The position numbers and the translations under genes were made by a program. This document shows positions 9,415 through 18,837 of a stretch of DNA of 64,000 nt, piece after piece. The notes under the pieces are model-generated. The model was not told the origin of the DNA and ran no database searches. It worked only from the letters and a program-made list of their open reading frames with translations. Within the stretch, counting starts at the first letter, position 1. Each line of letters opens with the position of its first letter. The DNA comes from an uncultured Eggerthella sp. (GTDB taxonomy: Bacteria > Actinomycetota > Coriobacteriia > Coriobacteriales > Eggerthellaceae): positions 1 through 64,000 of the forward strand of contig CALLDI010000011.1 in the NCBI GenBank assembly GCA_937998355.1. Direction: 5' to 3'.

Positions 9415-10851
9415 ATGTCATTGATGGCAAAGAGCAAAGGAGAGGTCACGTATCGTGATATCTCCACGTTCCATAAATGGGCGCTCGTGATCTTGATCTC
9501 CATGGGATCATCGATCATCTACGCGCCAATGTATCTGAAGAATGTATTCTACGATCCGCTGATGCAAGCGTTGGGAGCCACCAACGCCGATCTGGGCTTG
9601 ATGGTGTCCATGTACGGCATCGCGGCGATGATCTGTTATCTACCATCTGGTATCGTCGCTGACAAGTTCCGCATGCGTACGCTCGCGACGGTCGGCTTCC
9701 TGGCGACCGCGGTCTTGGTATTCATCTACGCGACGCTTCCGTCGGTTCAAGTTTGTTTCGCGCTGTTCATCGCGATGGGCGTGACCTCGATCTTGATCTG
9801 GTGGGGCACACGCTTCAAGGTCGTTCGACTTTGCTGCGAAGAGGATGAATATGCATCCAAGATCGGTATCTCTTATTCGATCTACGGTGTGACCGGTCTG
9901 GTCATCGGCCTTATTAATGCAGGCATCATCGCTTCTATCGCCAACACCGCAGTGGGCGTTCAGGTCATGCTGGTGTTCTTGGCGGTCGTCATCGCTGTTC
10001 TCGGCATCATCGCGTTCTTCATCATTCCCGACTTCAAGGGCGAGATCAACAAGGATGCTAAGCTCTTCAGCCTCAAAGAGGCTGTCCAGGCATTCAAGCA
10101 TCCTGGCGTCATCTGGGCTTGTATCGCTTACTTCTGCGTATACGCGGTCTATCAGGGCGCTACCTACACCACGCCGTATCTGACGCAGTGCTTCGGAGCA
10201 GATGGCAATCTCGTTAACGTGATCGGCCTCATTCGTACCTATGGTATCGGTCTGCTGGCAGGTCCTATCGTCGGCTTCATCGCTACGAAGATAAAGAGTC
10301 CTTCGAAGGCTATCATCGGTGGCTTCATCTTATCCATCGCGGTCCTGTTGGGCTTCATCTTCTACCCGCACGATCCGAATGGCGTGATGATCGTATCCAT
10401 CATGGTCGTTCTGTTCGGCTTCGCGACCTACGGTGCGTTCTCGATCGGTTCTTCGCCTCTGTCCGAAGTGAAGATCCCGATGCAGATCTTCGGTACGGCA
10501 GCTGGTCTGCTCTCCGTGATCGGCTTCCTGCCTGACGTGTTCATTCACACTTGGTATGGCTCCATGATCGACGCACAGGGCATCGCGGCATTCAACGGCA
10601 TCTTCTGGATCGAGATCGCGCTCGCCGTGGTCGGCATCTTCTGCCTGTTCATGCTGCTCCGTTCCATCAAGAAGCATCGCAACGACATCGTTGAAGAGGA
10701 GATCGCTTCTGAGATGATGGCTGACGCGCAAGACCAAGAGTCGCGCGCCGCTCAGATCGTCGCAGACGAGCAGGGTATCGCCAAAGATGCGGTCGAGCTC
10801 GATCAGCACGCACAAGACGCACTGAAAGCGCAAGAAGCACGAGATGCTTAA
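9415..10851 (+). CDS. MFS transporter
   Basis: A 478-residue major facilitator protein with about twelve hydrophobic segments and a charged C-terminal tail of about 60 residues. The loop between helices 2 and 3 carries a degenerate family signature (G-I-V-A-D-K-F-R-M-R). I place the start at 9415 because AAAGGGGA (9403-9410) fits it; an in-frame ATG at 9400 would have its RBS too close. It is the first gene of the island with the esterase and cai homologues, divergent from the membrane LuxR regulator, and so is the likely importer or exchanger of the island substrate. In E. coli this position belongs to CaiT, a BCCT carrier, which is unrelated. The substrate is unknown. Confidence 0.82.
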   Translation: MSLMAKSKGEVTYRDISTFHKWALVILISMGSSIIYAPMYLKNVFYDPLMQALGATNADLGLMVSMYGIAAMICYLPSGIVADKFRMRTLATVGFLATAVLVFIYATLPSVQVCFALFIAMGVTSILIWWGTRFKVVRLCCEEDEYASKIGISYSIYGVTGLVIGLINAGIIASIANTAVGVQVMLVFLAVVIAVLGIIAFFIIPDFKGEINKDAKLFSLKEAVQAFKHPGVIWACIAYFCVYAVYQGATYTTPYLTQCFGADGNLVNVIGLIRTYGIGLLAGPIVGFIATKIKSPSKAIIGGFILSIAVLLGFIFYPHDPNGVMIVSIMVVLFGFATYGAFSIGSSPLSEVKIPMQIFGTAAGLLSVIGFLPDVFIHTWYGSMIDAQGIAAFNGIFWIEIALAVVGIFCLFMLLRSIKKHRNDIVEEEIASEMMADAQDQESRAAQIVADEQGIAKDAVELDQHAQDALKAQEARDA

Positions 10852-10867
10852 GCGCACGGGCGCACCA

Positions 10868-10891
10868 TCCCTCCCCGGTCTCGGGGAGGGA
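10868..10891 (+). terminator. Intercistronic hairpin without T-run
   Basis: TCCCTCCCCG and CGGGGAGGGA form a perfect 10-bp GC-rich stem with a GTCT loop, 16 nt after the MFS stop codon. With no T-tract, it may stabilise the upstream mRNA end or attenuate rather than fully terminate. Confidence 0.5.
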
Positions 10892-10923
10892 GCGCTCGAG
10901 ATCTTCGTAAACCCTATCGACCC

Positions 10924-10951
10924 TCGGGGCATTTCGATCGAGATGCCCCGA
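10924..10951 (+). other. Second leader hairpin before the esterase gene
   Basis: TCGGGGCAT (10924-10932) pairs with ATGCCCCGA (10943-10951). The stem ends three bases before the AAGAAGGAG ribosome binding site of the esterase gene, so it could influence translation or mark a processing site. Confidence 0.5.
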
Positions 10952-10968
10952 CGAAGAAGGAGAATCCC

Positions 10969-11982
10969 ATGAACAAGCTCGATGTACTAGCGCGCATCAA
11001 TCCTCAGATGAGAGCTGTGCTCGCGAAAGAGGACACCCTTGCGGGCGATGCGAATGACACCTCGGGTGGATTCGAGGTCATGCGCGAGAACTATGTGCTC
11101 GGTCGTTCATTTTGGGTCGAGGGTGGACCGACCATGAAGCTCTCGTTTGACGAAGAGCTGGAAGGTCCTCACGGTGCGCTTTCGGTCCGGTTCTATTATC
11201 CGACCGAGGCGAGCGTGGCGGGCAAGGATGCTGGCCAGCCGAAGACTCCCTGTATCGTTTACGTGCATGGTGGCGGCTTCGTTTTAGGAAATCTCGAAAC
11301 GCACGATCGAATCTGCCGCATACTTGCAGAGAATACGGGCGCCATCATCGTGGCGGTCGATTACCATCTTTCGCCCGAGGCGAAGTTCCCCTCCGCGGTC
11401 GAGGAAGTGGCATTCGTCGCTCAATACCTTCACCAAGAGGGAGCAAGTTATGGGATCGACCCCGAGCGCATGGGCTTCGCAGGCGATTCGGGCGGTGCGC
11501 ATCTGAACCTCGCGGCCACGTTCTATCTTCGCGATACCTTGGATTCGATCGATCATATCAAGTGCCTGTTGTTGTATTACGGCTGGTTCGGTCTGACGGA
11601 TTCGTCTTCCATGCGATTGCTCGGTGGCCCATGGGATGGGCTCGCAGAGGAAGACTGGATGTTCTATCAGCAGCTCTATGCGAATGATATCGAAGCGCTG
11701 AAGACATCCCCGTATGCGAACTTGTTCCTCAACGATATGACCCACGACATGCCTGCTTGCTATATCGCGGCAGCGGAATACGATCCGCTCTTGGACGATT
11801 CATCAACGCTCGCTGCGATCTGCGATCAATACGACATCCCGTATCGCTACGAGATATTCGAAGGCGTGATCCATGCGTTCTTGCATTACACCAAGGCGCT
11901 CGATGCGGCCAACGATGCGCTCGAGCACGGGGCGACCTTCTTCAAAGAGCAGCTCGGCATCGAGGAGCCGGGCTTGGCCTAG
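10969..11982 (+). CDS. Alpha/beta hydrolase, hormone-sensitive-lipase (HSL) family esterase
   Basis: A 337-residue cytoplasmic esterase. The HSL-type oxyanion motif HGGGF is at residues 100-104 and the nucleophile elbow GDSGG places Ser164. The likely triad is completed by Asp262 (YDPLLDD) and His292 (IHAFLHY). There is no signal peptide. HSL enzymes hydrolyse short acyl or aryl esters. In this operon, between a transporter and an acyl-CoA pathway, it could release a free acid from an imported ester before CoA activation, for example an acylated betaine or a hydroxycinnamate ester; this is inference. AAGAAGGAG precedes the ATG. The fold and family are secure; the substrate is not. Confidence 0.85.
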   Translation: MNKLDVLARINPQMRAVLAKEDTLAGDANDTSGGFEVMRENYVLGRSFWVEGGPTMKLSFDEELEGPHGALSVRFYYPTEASVAGKDAGQPKTPCIVYVHGGGFVLGNLETHDRICRILAENTGAIIVAVDYHLSPEAKFPSAVEEVAFVAQYLHQEGASYGIDPERMGFAGDSGGAHLNLAATFYLRDTLDSIDHIKCLLLYYGWFGLTDSSSMRLLGGPWDGLAEEDWMFYQQLYANDIEALKTSPYANLFLNDMTHDMPACYIAAAEYDPLLDDSSTLAAICDQYDIPYRYEIFEGVIHAFLHYTKALDAANDALEHGATFFKEQLGIEEPGLA

Positions 11983-12128
11983 CGGCCTTCCATCAAGCAA
12001 GACGCTCGCACTAGCGAGCTTGCAAGAAGCCTCGATGTGGTCGAAACGCGAAGCGGATCGATCCGGTCGAGACACGAAAGTAAAGCAACTATCAGGCGAA
12101 TGCCGGTAGCACATTAAGGAGGAAAACA

Positions 12129-13274
12129 ATGGATTTCAAGTTAAGCGTCGATCAGGAACTCATCGTTCAAGCGTATCGCGAGTACATGGAGAGCGAGCCC
12201 TGGGAGCAGTACTTCCAGGAGTGTGACGAAAAGCACGAGTACCCGCTTCGTTGGGTGAAGGGTCTGTGCGAACTGGGCTTCGACCAGATCATGCTTCCCG
12301 AAGAATACGGCGGACTCGGACTCGAGCAGCCTTTGGTCACGCTCATGGCGGTATATGAGGTCCTTGGACAGTACGGTGGTCCGACCTACGTCCTCTATCA
12401 GCTTCCCGGCTTCGAGACCATCATCCGTGAAGGCACGCCCGAGCAGATCGAAAAGGTCATGGCGTATCTCGGCACTGGCGAGCAGATCTGGAATTCGGCT
12501 TGCACCGAGCCAGGCGCAGGTTCTGACGTTTCGAGCCTCACCACGAACTACAAGCGTCGCGACGGCAAGATCTATCTGAACGGCACGAAGACCTTCATCA
12601 CCTCTTCCAAGGGCGTCAAGTGGCTGGTCATCATGGCGAAGAACGCTGACGATCCGAGCGTCTTCACTGAATTCATGGTGGATATGAGCAAGCCGGGCAT
12701 CGAACTTGGCCCGCTGGATAAGCTTGGTCTGCGCATGGATAGCTGCTGCGAGGTCTATCTGAACGATGTCGAGCTCGACGAATCCGACATCTTCGGCAAA
12801 GAGGGCAATGGCTTCAACCGCGGCGTTGGCGACTTCAACTTCGAGCGTTGGCTGGTCGGTGCATGCGACTACGGCAATGCGATCTGTGCTTACGAAGATG
12901 CGCTGCGCCATGCGAACTCTCGTGAGGCGTTCGGCAAGACCATCGGTCGTTTCCAGCTCAACCAGCTCAAGATCACCGAGATGACCATCCGTTTGGACGC
13001 CATGAAGAACATGCTCTATGAAGCAGCTTGGAATGCTGATATGAACAACGGCGAATTCGATGCGGGCGAGGCTGCGATGTGCAAGTACTACTGCGCGAAT
13101 GCCGCGTTCAAGGTCGTCGACGACGGCATGCAGATCATGGGCGGCATTTCGGTCGCGAGCGAGCATCGCATCAATCGTTTCTGGCGTGACCTGCGTGTCG
13201 ACCGCATCTCTGGTGGCACGGACGAGATGATGATCCTCACCACCGCGAAGAACGCGCTCAAGAAATATCGCTAA
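12129..13274 (+). CDS. caiA: CaiA-type acyl-CoA dehydrogenase (crotonobetainyl-CoA reductase homologue)
   Basis: A 381-residue FAD enzyme that aligns essentially end to end with my recollection of E. coli CaiA (380 residues). Shared blocks include GAPTYVLYQLP-like, TEPGAGSDV, GLRMDSCCE, EGNGFNR, MKNMLYEAAW and RFWRDLRVDR. Glu366 in GGTDEM is at the expected catalytic-base position. CaiA reduces crotonobetainyl-CoA to gamma-butyrobetainyl-CoA with electrons from ETF. AAGGAGG precedes the ATG by 6 nt. The next gene is a CaiB homologue 35 bp on, as in enteric cai operons. The true substrate could be another alpha,beta-unsaturated acyl-CoA, and no ETF genes are in the window. Confidence 0.85.
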   Translation: MDFKLSVDQELIVQAYREYMESEPWEQYFQECDEKHEYPLRWVKGLCELGFDQIMLPEEYGGLGLEQPLVTLMAVYEVLGQYGGPTYVLYQLPGFETIIREGTPEQIEKVMAYLGTGEQIWNSACTEPGAGSDVSSLTTNYKRRDGKIYLNGTKTFITSSKGVKWLVIMAKNADDPSVFTEFMVDMSKPGIELGPLDKLGLRMDSCCEVYLNDVELDESDIFGKEGNGFNRGVGDFNFERWLVGACDYGNAICAYEDALRHANSREAFGKTIGRFQLNQLKITEMTIRLDAMKNMLYEAAWNADMNNGEFDAGEAAMCKYYCANAAFKVVDDGMQIMGGISVASEHRINRFWRDLRVDRISGGTDEMMILTTAKNALKKYR

Positions 13275-13309
13275 GCCAGCTTCGAACAAGATCACAAGGA
13301 GGAAGCATC

Positions 13310-14521
13310 ATGGCAATTCCAACTGAAAAACCCAGTTTCGGCGTTCTGGATGACGTGAAGATCGTCTTCGCAGCGATGGAGGAAGCGGTTCCTCGCGCAT
13401 GCAACATCATGGCAGACTGGGGTGCAGACGTTACTTGGCTCGAGAACACGGGCTATGGCGATACGGTTCGCGATGCGAAGAACGCAGCGCAGGCCGAGCG
13501 CCGCAACTGCCGATCGGTAGCGCTCAATCAATTCACGCCCGAGGGCAAAGAGGTCCTCTTGAAGATGCTTGAAGACACCGATATCTTCTTCGAGTCCTCC
13601 AAGGGCGGCACGTGGGATCGTAAAGGTTTCACCGATGAGGATATGTGGGCCGTGAATCCCAAGCTCGTCATCGTGCACTGCTCCGGTTTCGGCAAGTTCG
13701 GCGATCCGGATCGCGTGAAGCGTCCGGCATACGATGGCACGGTCGGTCCTTATGCGGGTTTCACCTGTCAGAACGGTACTCCAGAGCAGCCGATGATCAC
13801 GATGCCGTATTCAGGCGACTACATCAACAGCTATCTCTTGATCGCAGCGACGTTGGCAGCGCTTCACAAGGTCGATCGCACTGGCCAAGGCGAGAGCATC
13901 GACTGGGCGATGTACGAGGGCATCATGTACATGAGCCAGTACTATCTGGTCGACTACCTCAACGACGGCATCAAGTGGCCGCGCGCAGGTGCTCGCAATC
14001 AGAACCTCTGCGGCATCGGCGTGTACAAGTGCGCCGACGGTTTCATCGCGCTGAACCTCTTCGGCATCAAGCAGAACAAATGGATGCTCGAGACGCTCGG
14101 CATGGGTGATGTTTGGGGGTCTCCTGAGGTTCCTGATGATACTGCATCGCTCTGGCTCTCCATGCCCATCGCGCCAGAATTCGAGCGCAGGCTCGAGGGA
14201 TGGCTCGCTGAACGCACCAAGCTCGAATTGGAGGATATCCTGGCCGAGCAGGGCATCGCAGCCCAAAGCGTTTACGAATTCGAGGACATGGTGGCTGATA
14301 AGCACATGCAAGCACGTGGCAACTTCGTCGAATGGGAGACCAAGGACGGCGATACCTTCAAAGGCCTTTCGCCCATGCCGCGCTTCGAACAGACACCGGG
14401 TCAAATCTGGCGTCCGATGCCCGAACAGGGTGGCGATACCGTCGACGTATTGACCAAGCTCGGCTATACGCGCGAACAGATCGATCAGATGGCCGAGAAT
14501 GGTGTCGTCAAGATCGGTTGA
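13310..14521 (+). CDS. caiB: CaiB-type class III CoA-transferase
   Basis: A 403-residue family III CoA-transferase matching recalled E. coli CaiB (405 residues) along its length. Shared segments include the N-terminal K-F-G/K-P-S-F-G region, ESSKGG, NPKLVI, GKGESID-like, VYKCADGF-like and GQIWRPMP. The catalytic Asp that forms the acyl anhydride in CaiB (Asp169, PYTADY) is Asp170 here (PYSGDY). CaiB moves CoA between gamma-butyrobetainyl-CoA or crotonobetainyl-CoA and carnitine, which spares ATP. It follows caiA closely and has its own AAGGAGG. A hairpin separates it from the ligase gene downstream. It is clearly closer to CaiB than the two other CaiB-family proteins in the window. Confidence 0.85.
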   Translation: MAIPTEKPSFGVLDDVKIVFAAMEEAVPRACNIMADWGADVTWLENTGYGDTVRDAKNAAQAERRNCRSVALNQFTPEGKEVLLKMLEDTDIFFESSKGGTWDRKGFTDEDMWAVNPKLVIVHCSGFGKFGDPDRVKRPAYDGTVGPYAGFTCQNGTPEQPMITMPYSGDYINSYLLIAATLAALHKVDRTGQGESIDWAMYEGIMYMSQYYLVDYLNDGIKWPRAGARNQNLCGIGVYKCADGFIALNLFGIKQNKWMLETLGMGDVWGSPEVPDDTASLWLSMPIAPEFERRLEGWLAERTKLELEDILAEQGIAAQSVYEFEDMVADKHMQARGNFVEWETKDGDTFKGLSPMPRFEQTPGQIWRPMPEQGGDTVDVLTKLGYTREQIDQMAENGVVKIG

Positions 14522-14631
14522 TCGATCGCATCATGCGACTTGGTTCAAAAGAGCGAGATCGCATGAACAGCCTCGACCCCCATCATCCTCCTTTTTCATT
14601 TGGTGAAACTTCTCGAGGCTTAAAAGACTGG

Positions 14632-14661
14632 ATCCCCCTTGAGCGTGCGCTCGAGGGGGAT
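14632..14661 (+). terminator. Hairpin between caiB and caiC homologues
   Basis: ATCCCCCTTGAGCG (14632-14645) pairs with CGCTCGAGGGGGAT (14648-14661) apart from one wobble; the inner pairs must open to leave a loop. No T-run follows. It is likely an attenuator or an mRNA 3'-end stabiliser within the operon. Confidence 0.5.
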
Positions 14662-14755
14662 TCCCTGGGGAGAGCTTGATGGGATCTTCCCGCTTGCGCA
14701 GGATCACCGATCAAGATCCTGTGATGATCAATCAGTGTTTTGAAAGGGGAGCGAA

Positions 14756-16372
14756 ATGACGGACATCGTAGGAAATGAGACGTTGCGCGACCTATGGCAA
14801 AGCGTGGTCGATCGAAAAGGGCGAAGGCATTTTCTCACCTTTCAGAATAGGGTCGGCGATGTTTTCGATTATACGTACGCTGCGTTCGATGAAGACGTGA
14901 ACCGCATTGCCAACGTATTTTTGTCGCTCGATATCCAAAAGGGCGATCATGTTGCCCTTCATCTGCACAGCTCGCCCGAATTCTTGATGTGCTTGTTCGG
15001 TCTGGCTAAGATCGGAGCCGTCGCGGTACCGATCAACGAGCAATACCTTGCCGATGAGGCTGAGTATATCTTGGATAATTCAGATTCTGTTTGCGTCGTG
15101 GTCGAGCCTCTGTTCTATGAGACCTATCAAGAACTCATGCAGCGTGGCCACTACTTTCCGAAAGGCGTGCTCGTTGCTCGTGCTGGTAGCGAATCGCCTA
15201 AGAGCAGCATCGATTTCTCGAAGATATACACCGCGCCTGGTACGGTGGAAGAAGGCCAGCAGGGTATTTACGATTTTTGGAGCATGCGTTGCGAAGAGTC
15301 AGCCGTGCTTCGTGATTCATGCGAACTTGATTCAGAAGACCCCGTGCAGATCATCTACACTTCGGGCACGACGTCGCGCCCGAAGGGCGTGCTCTTGACA
15401 CATGCCAACATGGTCTTCTCTGGTTTGTATGGCGATTGGGAGGTCTCACTGCGCGGTAGCGATCGTGTTCTTACCTCGATGCCAGCATGTCATTCGAACT
15501 TCCAGCTGGCTGCGTTGATGCCGGTCATCACGGCTGGCGCTTCCATCATCATCATCGAGAAGTATTCGGCGAGCAAGTTCATGGAGCAGGTCCGTCATTA
15601 TGGCGCAACGGTCATCCAGTGCGTCGCGATGATGCTGCGTACCATGCTGCTGCAGCCGGTCGATCCTGAAGAGAAGAACCATCAGGTGCGCGAGGTGCTG
15701 TATTTCATCACCATTACCGATGCGGAAAAAGAGGAATTCGAAGAGCGCTTCGGGATGAAGATCATGAACACCTACGGCTCTACGGAATCGATCGGATGGG
15801 CTATCACCGATCCGCCCGTGGGTGCGCGCAACTGGCCATCTGTGGGCAGACCAGGACTTGGTTATGAAGCACGCATCGCTGGTGTCGATGACAGGGAACT
15901 GCCTCACGGAGAAGTGGGCGAGATCCAGATCAAGGGCGTGCGGGGGCGTTCGATCATGCTGGGGTATTACAACAATCCCGAGGCAACCGAGAAGACGTTC
16001 TCTTTAGATGGCTGGCTCAAAACGGGCGATCAGGGCTACCAGGATGATGACGGATGGTTCTATTTCGTCGATCGCAAGGTCAACATGGTGAAGCGCTCCG
16101 GTGAGAACATCTCGACGACCGAGCTCGAAGAGATACTGGAAGAGCATCCTGCTATCGCTGAAGCTGCGGTCATCGGCGTGCCCGATCCGATCCGCGATCA
16201 AGCTATCAAGGCCTTCGTTCGCTTCGCTCCTGGCCAGGAGCTGACCTTAGAAGAGGTCGAGCAATACTGCAAAGAACGCATGGCTTCGTTCAAAGTGCCT
16301 TCATTTTATGAGGTCGTGGATGATTTTCCGCGCACCTGCAGCATGAAGATCGAGAAGAAGCTCCTGGGCTAG
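14756..16372 (+). CDS. caiC: CaiC-type acyl-CoA ligase (AMP-forming)
   Basis: A 538-residue adenylate-forming ligase resembling E. coli CaiC (517 residues) throughout. The P-loop YTSGTTSRPKG is at about residue 200, a YGSTES adenine motif and a GWLKTGDQGY hinge follow, and a C-terminal lysine lies in a C-S-M-K-I-E-K context (CSGKI in CaiC). It would activate a carboxylic acid such as carnitine or crotonobetaine with ATP and CoA. This primes the pathway that CaiB then runs by CoA exchange. AAAGGGGA fits the ATG. Upstream lies a 234-bp gap with a hairpin. Other CoA-ligase substrates are possible, but the surrounding caiA and caiB homologues favour a betaine or a similar small acid. Confidence 0.82.
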   Translation: MTDIVGNETLRDLWQSVVDRKGRRHFLTFQNRVGDVFDYTYAAFDEDVNRIANVFLSLDIQKGDHVALHLHSSPEFLMCLFGLAKIGAVAVPINEQYLADEAEYILDNSDSVCVVVEPLFYETYQELMQRGHYFPKGVLVARAGSESPKSSIDFSKIYTAPGTVEEGQQGIYDFWSMRCEESAVLRDSCELDSEDPVQIIYTSGTTSRPKGVLLTHANMVFSGLYGDWEVSLRGSDRVLTSMPACHSNFQLAALMPVITAGASIIIIEKYSASKFMEQVRHYGATVIQCVAMMLRTMLLQPVDPEEKNHQVREVLYFITITDAEKEEFEERFGMKIMNTYGSTESIGWAITDPPVGARNWPSVGRPGLGYEARIAGVDDRELPHGEVGEIQIKGVRGRSIMLGYYNNPEATEKTFSLDGWLKTGDQGYQDDDGWFYFVDRKVNMVKRSGENISTTELEEILEEHPAIAEAAVIGVPDPIRDQAIKAFVRFAPGQELTLEEVEQYCKERMASFKVPSFYEVVDDFPRTCSMKIEKKLLG

Positions 16373-16455
16373 GCGCCTCAGAACCGCCCACTCCGAACTC
16401 TGCGCCCATCGTGCGCAGGTCCTAACGTCATACCATGAAAGAGGTGACGGACGTC

Positions 16456-17328
16456 ATGTCTATCAGTACCGCTATCGTCGGAAAAGAATTCGGTCCGTTC
16501 GAGCGGAGCTACGATTTCCGCGATCTTGAGATCTGTGCGCTCGGATGCAATGCTGGATACGATGGCATCACCGATCTTGAGTATTTGAACGAAGGCGATG
16601 CTCACGATCCTCATCTTGCGGTCTTGCCGATCTTCGGTGTTCCACTCACCGTCAATGAAGAGGTGACGCGCACGCTCGATTACGGGTACGACTATTCTGG
16701 GTCGCTCCACTACGGTTTCGAGATCCGCATTCATGCGCCGTTCAAGATGGCCGATCAGGTCAAGACCTTCGTCACGCAGGATGCGCTCTACGACCGCGGG
16801 GAAGGGCGAGGCTGTCTGTCCAAGCAGACAGGGCGAAGCTACGGTAGCGATGGTAGGCATCTTTGCACGGTCGAGACCTGGGATGTTTGCATCAACGATG
16901 GTGGTTGGGGCGGCCCCAAACCTCCACAAGACATCGTCGAGATACCGGATCGTCCGGTCGATGCGACGGTCACTGAATTCGTTCCGTACAACATGCCGCT
17001 CATCTATCGACTCATGGGCGACTGGCATCAGCAGCATATCGATTGGTCATATACCGAGCAAAGCGGCTACGATCGCCCTATCGTTCATGGCGTGTGTCTT
17101 GGGGGTTTCGCGATGCGCCATCTCATCTCTACCTGGATCCCAGGAGAACCCGAGCGCATGACGCGTTTCAAGACACGCATAACCTCGCCGGTGATTCCAG
17201 GACAGATGCTCGTGACGCGCATGTGGCAGGTTGCAGAGCGTCGCGTCATATTTCAGCTGGTCGATGTTGACGCCCAGGTAACAGGCGCAAAGCCACATCT
17301 CAACTATGGTATATTTGAATGGAACTAA
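16456..17328 (+). CDS. MaoC-type double hot-dog enoyl-CoA hydratase
   Basis: A 290-residue protein of the hydratase-2 type, with an N-terminal degenerate hot-dog half and a C-terminal catalytic half. The motif G-D-W-H-Q-Q-H-I-D corresponds to the G-D-x-N-P-L-H of peroxisomal MFE-2. Asp189 and His194 keep the catalytic spacing of five, but the conserved Asn is a His and Pro-Leu is Gln-Gln. The start at 16456 has AGGTG at 9 nt; an in-frame ATG at 16435 has no clear RBS. Such enzymes hydrate trans-2-enoyl-CoA to (3R)-hydroxyacyl-CoA. The opposite stereochemistry to crotonases suggests D- as well as L-isomers are handled, which is inference. The altered motif could mean an unusual substrate. Confidence 0.75.
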   Translation: MSISTAIVGKEFGPFERSYDFRDLEICALGCNAGYDGITDLEYLNEGDAHDPHLAVLPIFGVPLTVNEEVTRTLDYGYDYSGSLHYGFEIRIHAPFKMADQVKTFVTQDALYDRGEGRGCLSKQTGRSYGSDGRHLCTVETWDVCINDGGWGGPKPPQDIVEIPDRPVDATVTEFVPYNMPLIYRLMGDWHQQHIDWSYTEQSGYDRPIVHGVCLGGFAMRHLISTWIPGEPERMTRFKTRITSPVIPGQMLVTRMWQVAERRVIFQLVDVDAQVTGAKPHLNYGIFEWN

Positions 17329-17336
17329 GACGGTAG

Positions 17337-18803
17337 ATGCTCATGCAACGTACGATCAAAAAGATAACCAAAGCAGTCAGTCCGCCCGTTGTGGCGACCG
17401 CTTCCTCTTCTGTCTCTACTCAGGTCGGTAGGGACGATCTGGCGACCAATGCCGTTACTGACGGGGTCGCTTCTAAGGTCAAGCACGTTGTCCACAAAAC
17501 GATCGACGACGTCGCTATGACCCCCTTCTTGCGTAAGATCACGTTCTTCTCGAGCGGTGGCTCGTTTCTTGATGGATATGTTCTTGCTATCATCGGCGTA
17601 GCGCTCACGCAGATCACGCCGCTCTTCGCTCTCGATACCATGTGGAGCGCCGCAGTAGGCGCTTCGGTCTTTCTCGGAATCTTCTTCGGTACCATCTTCG
17701 GTGGTTGGCTGACCGACCTGGTCGGTCGACGCGTCATGTTCATCATCGATGTGGTGGCCATCGGGGTCTTCTCGGTACTCTCGATGTTCGCATCCGATCC
17801 GTTGCAGCTGGTCCTTGCGAGATTCTTCATAGGCGTGTTCGTAGGTGCGGATTATCCTATCGCCACCTCGCTCATCGCGGAATTCACTCCGAAAGCGCAT
17901 CGCTCGATCTCCATGGGCATGGTCTCTGCTGCGTGGTACCTCGGCGCCACCGCAGCTGCTGTTGTCGGCTATTTTCTCTTCTCGATCGACGGTGGTTGGA
18001 AATGGATGCTCGGAAGCGCGGTCATCCCGTGCATCATCTTGCTGATCGGGAGGCATGATATCCCCGAATCCCCGCTTTGGCTACAGAGCAAAGGGAGGAT
18101 CGAAGAAGCGCGTGCGGTCATGGATCGCGTGTTCGGTACGGATATCGAGCTGAACGAGCCAGAGCGCAAGGTGAAGACCTCTTTAAGGCTCATCTTCAAA
18201 GGTGGATATCTGAAGCGCATCGTATTTCTCGGCATCTTGACCTTGTGTCAGGTCGTCCCGATGTATGCGATCTACACGTTCGGCCCCGATATCATGACCG
18301 CGTTCGGCCTGGGTGAAGGCCATGAGGCGATCCTCGGTGAAAGCGCAGTGAGCCTCTTTTTCTTGATCGGCACCATTCCGGCGATGTTCTGGCTCAATTC
18401 CATCGGAAGAAGGCCGCTCCTCATCGGCTCGCTCTTCTTCATGGCGATCGGCCTCATCATCTTGGGCATCTTCCCTACGGCACCCATCTGGGTGGTCATC
18501 ATCGCGTTCGGTCTGTACGCATTCTTCAGCGGAGGGCCTGGTATCTTACAGTGGCTCTATCCGAACGAACTCTTCCCGACCTCGGTGCGCGCGTCTGCTG
18601 TGGGCATATCGATCTCGATATCACGCATCGGCACCATCATCTCCACCTATGGTACCCCGCTCTTCCTTGAGAGCTTCGGTGTCGGTCCTACGATGTTGGT
18701 AGCGGCGGGGTTGGTCGTTCTTGGTCTGGTGCTTTCGATCTTCATGGCGCCAGAAACACGAGGTAAGTCCTTGCATGAATCGAGCACGCTCCATCACGGC
18801 TGA
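17337..18803 (+). CDS. MFS transporter, sugar-porter/metabolite:H+ symporter type
   Basis: A 488-residue carrier with twelve predicted helices after an unusually long N-terminal tail of about 65 residues. Signatures include D-L-V-G-R-R after helix 2, PESPLWL before the central loop, PNELFPTSVRASAVG and a C-terminal PETRGKSL. These fit the sugar-porter/MHS branch, which also carries aromatic acids and betaines. It starts 8 bp after the MaoC-type gene, and the RBS is weak (a TAAGACGG-like stretch), hinting at translational coupling. Together with the first MFS gene the island has two unrelated carriers, perhaps one importing the substrate and one exporting the product. The substrate cannot be read from the sequence. 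Confidence 0.8.
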   Translation: MLMQRTIKKITKAVSPPVVATASSSVSTQVGRDDLATNAVTDGVASKVKHVVHKTIDDVAMTPFLRKITFFSSGGSFLDGYVLAIIGVALTQITPLFALDTMWSAAVGASVFLGIFFGTIFGGWLTDLVGRRVMFIIDVVAIGVFSVLSMFASDPLQLVLARFFIGVFVGADYPIATSLIAEFTPKAHRSISMGMVSAAWYLGATAAAVVGYFLFSIDGGWKWMLGSAVIPCIILLIGRHDIPESPLWLQSKGRIEEARAVMDRVFGTDIELNEPERKVKTSLRLIFKGGYLKRIVFLGILTLCQVVPMYAIYTFGPDIMTAFGLGEGHEAILGESAVSLFFLIGTIPAMFWLNSIGRRPLLIGSLFFMAIGLIILGIFPTAPIWVVIIAFGLYAFFSGGPGILQWLYPNELFPTSVRASAVGISISISRIGTIISTYGTPLFLESFGVGPTMLVAAGLVVLGLVLSIFMAPETRGKSLHESSTLHHG

Positions 18804-18837
18804 TGTATCGGTCATCATCTGGTGGTAGGCTGTCCTT

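Noticed and set aside
12141..13295. 384-codon open frame antisense to caiA
   Set aside because: A shadow of the conserved CaiA frame, with no start signals.
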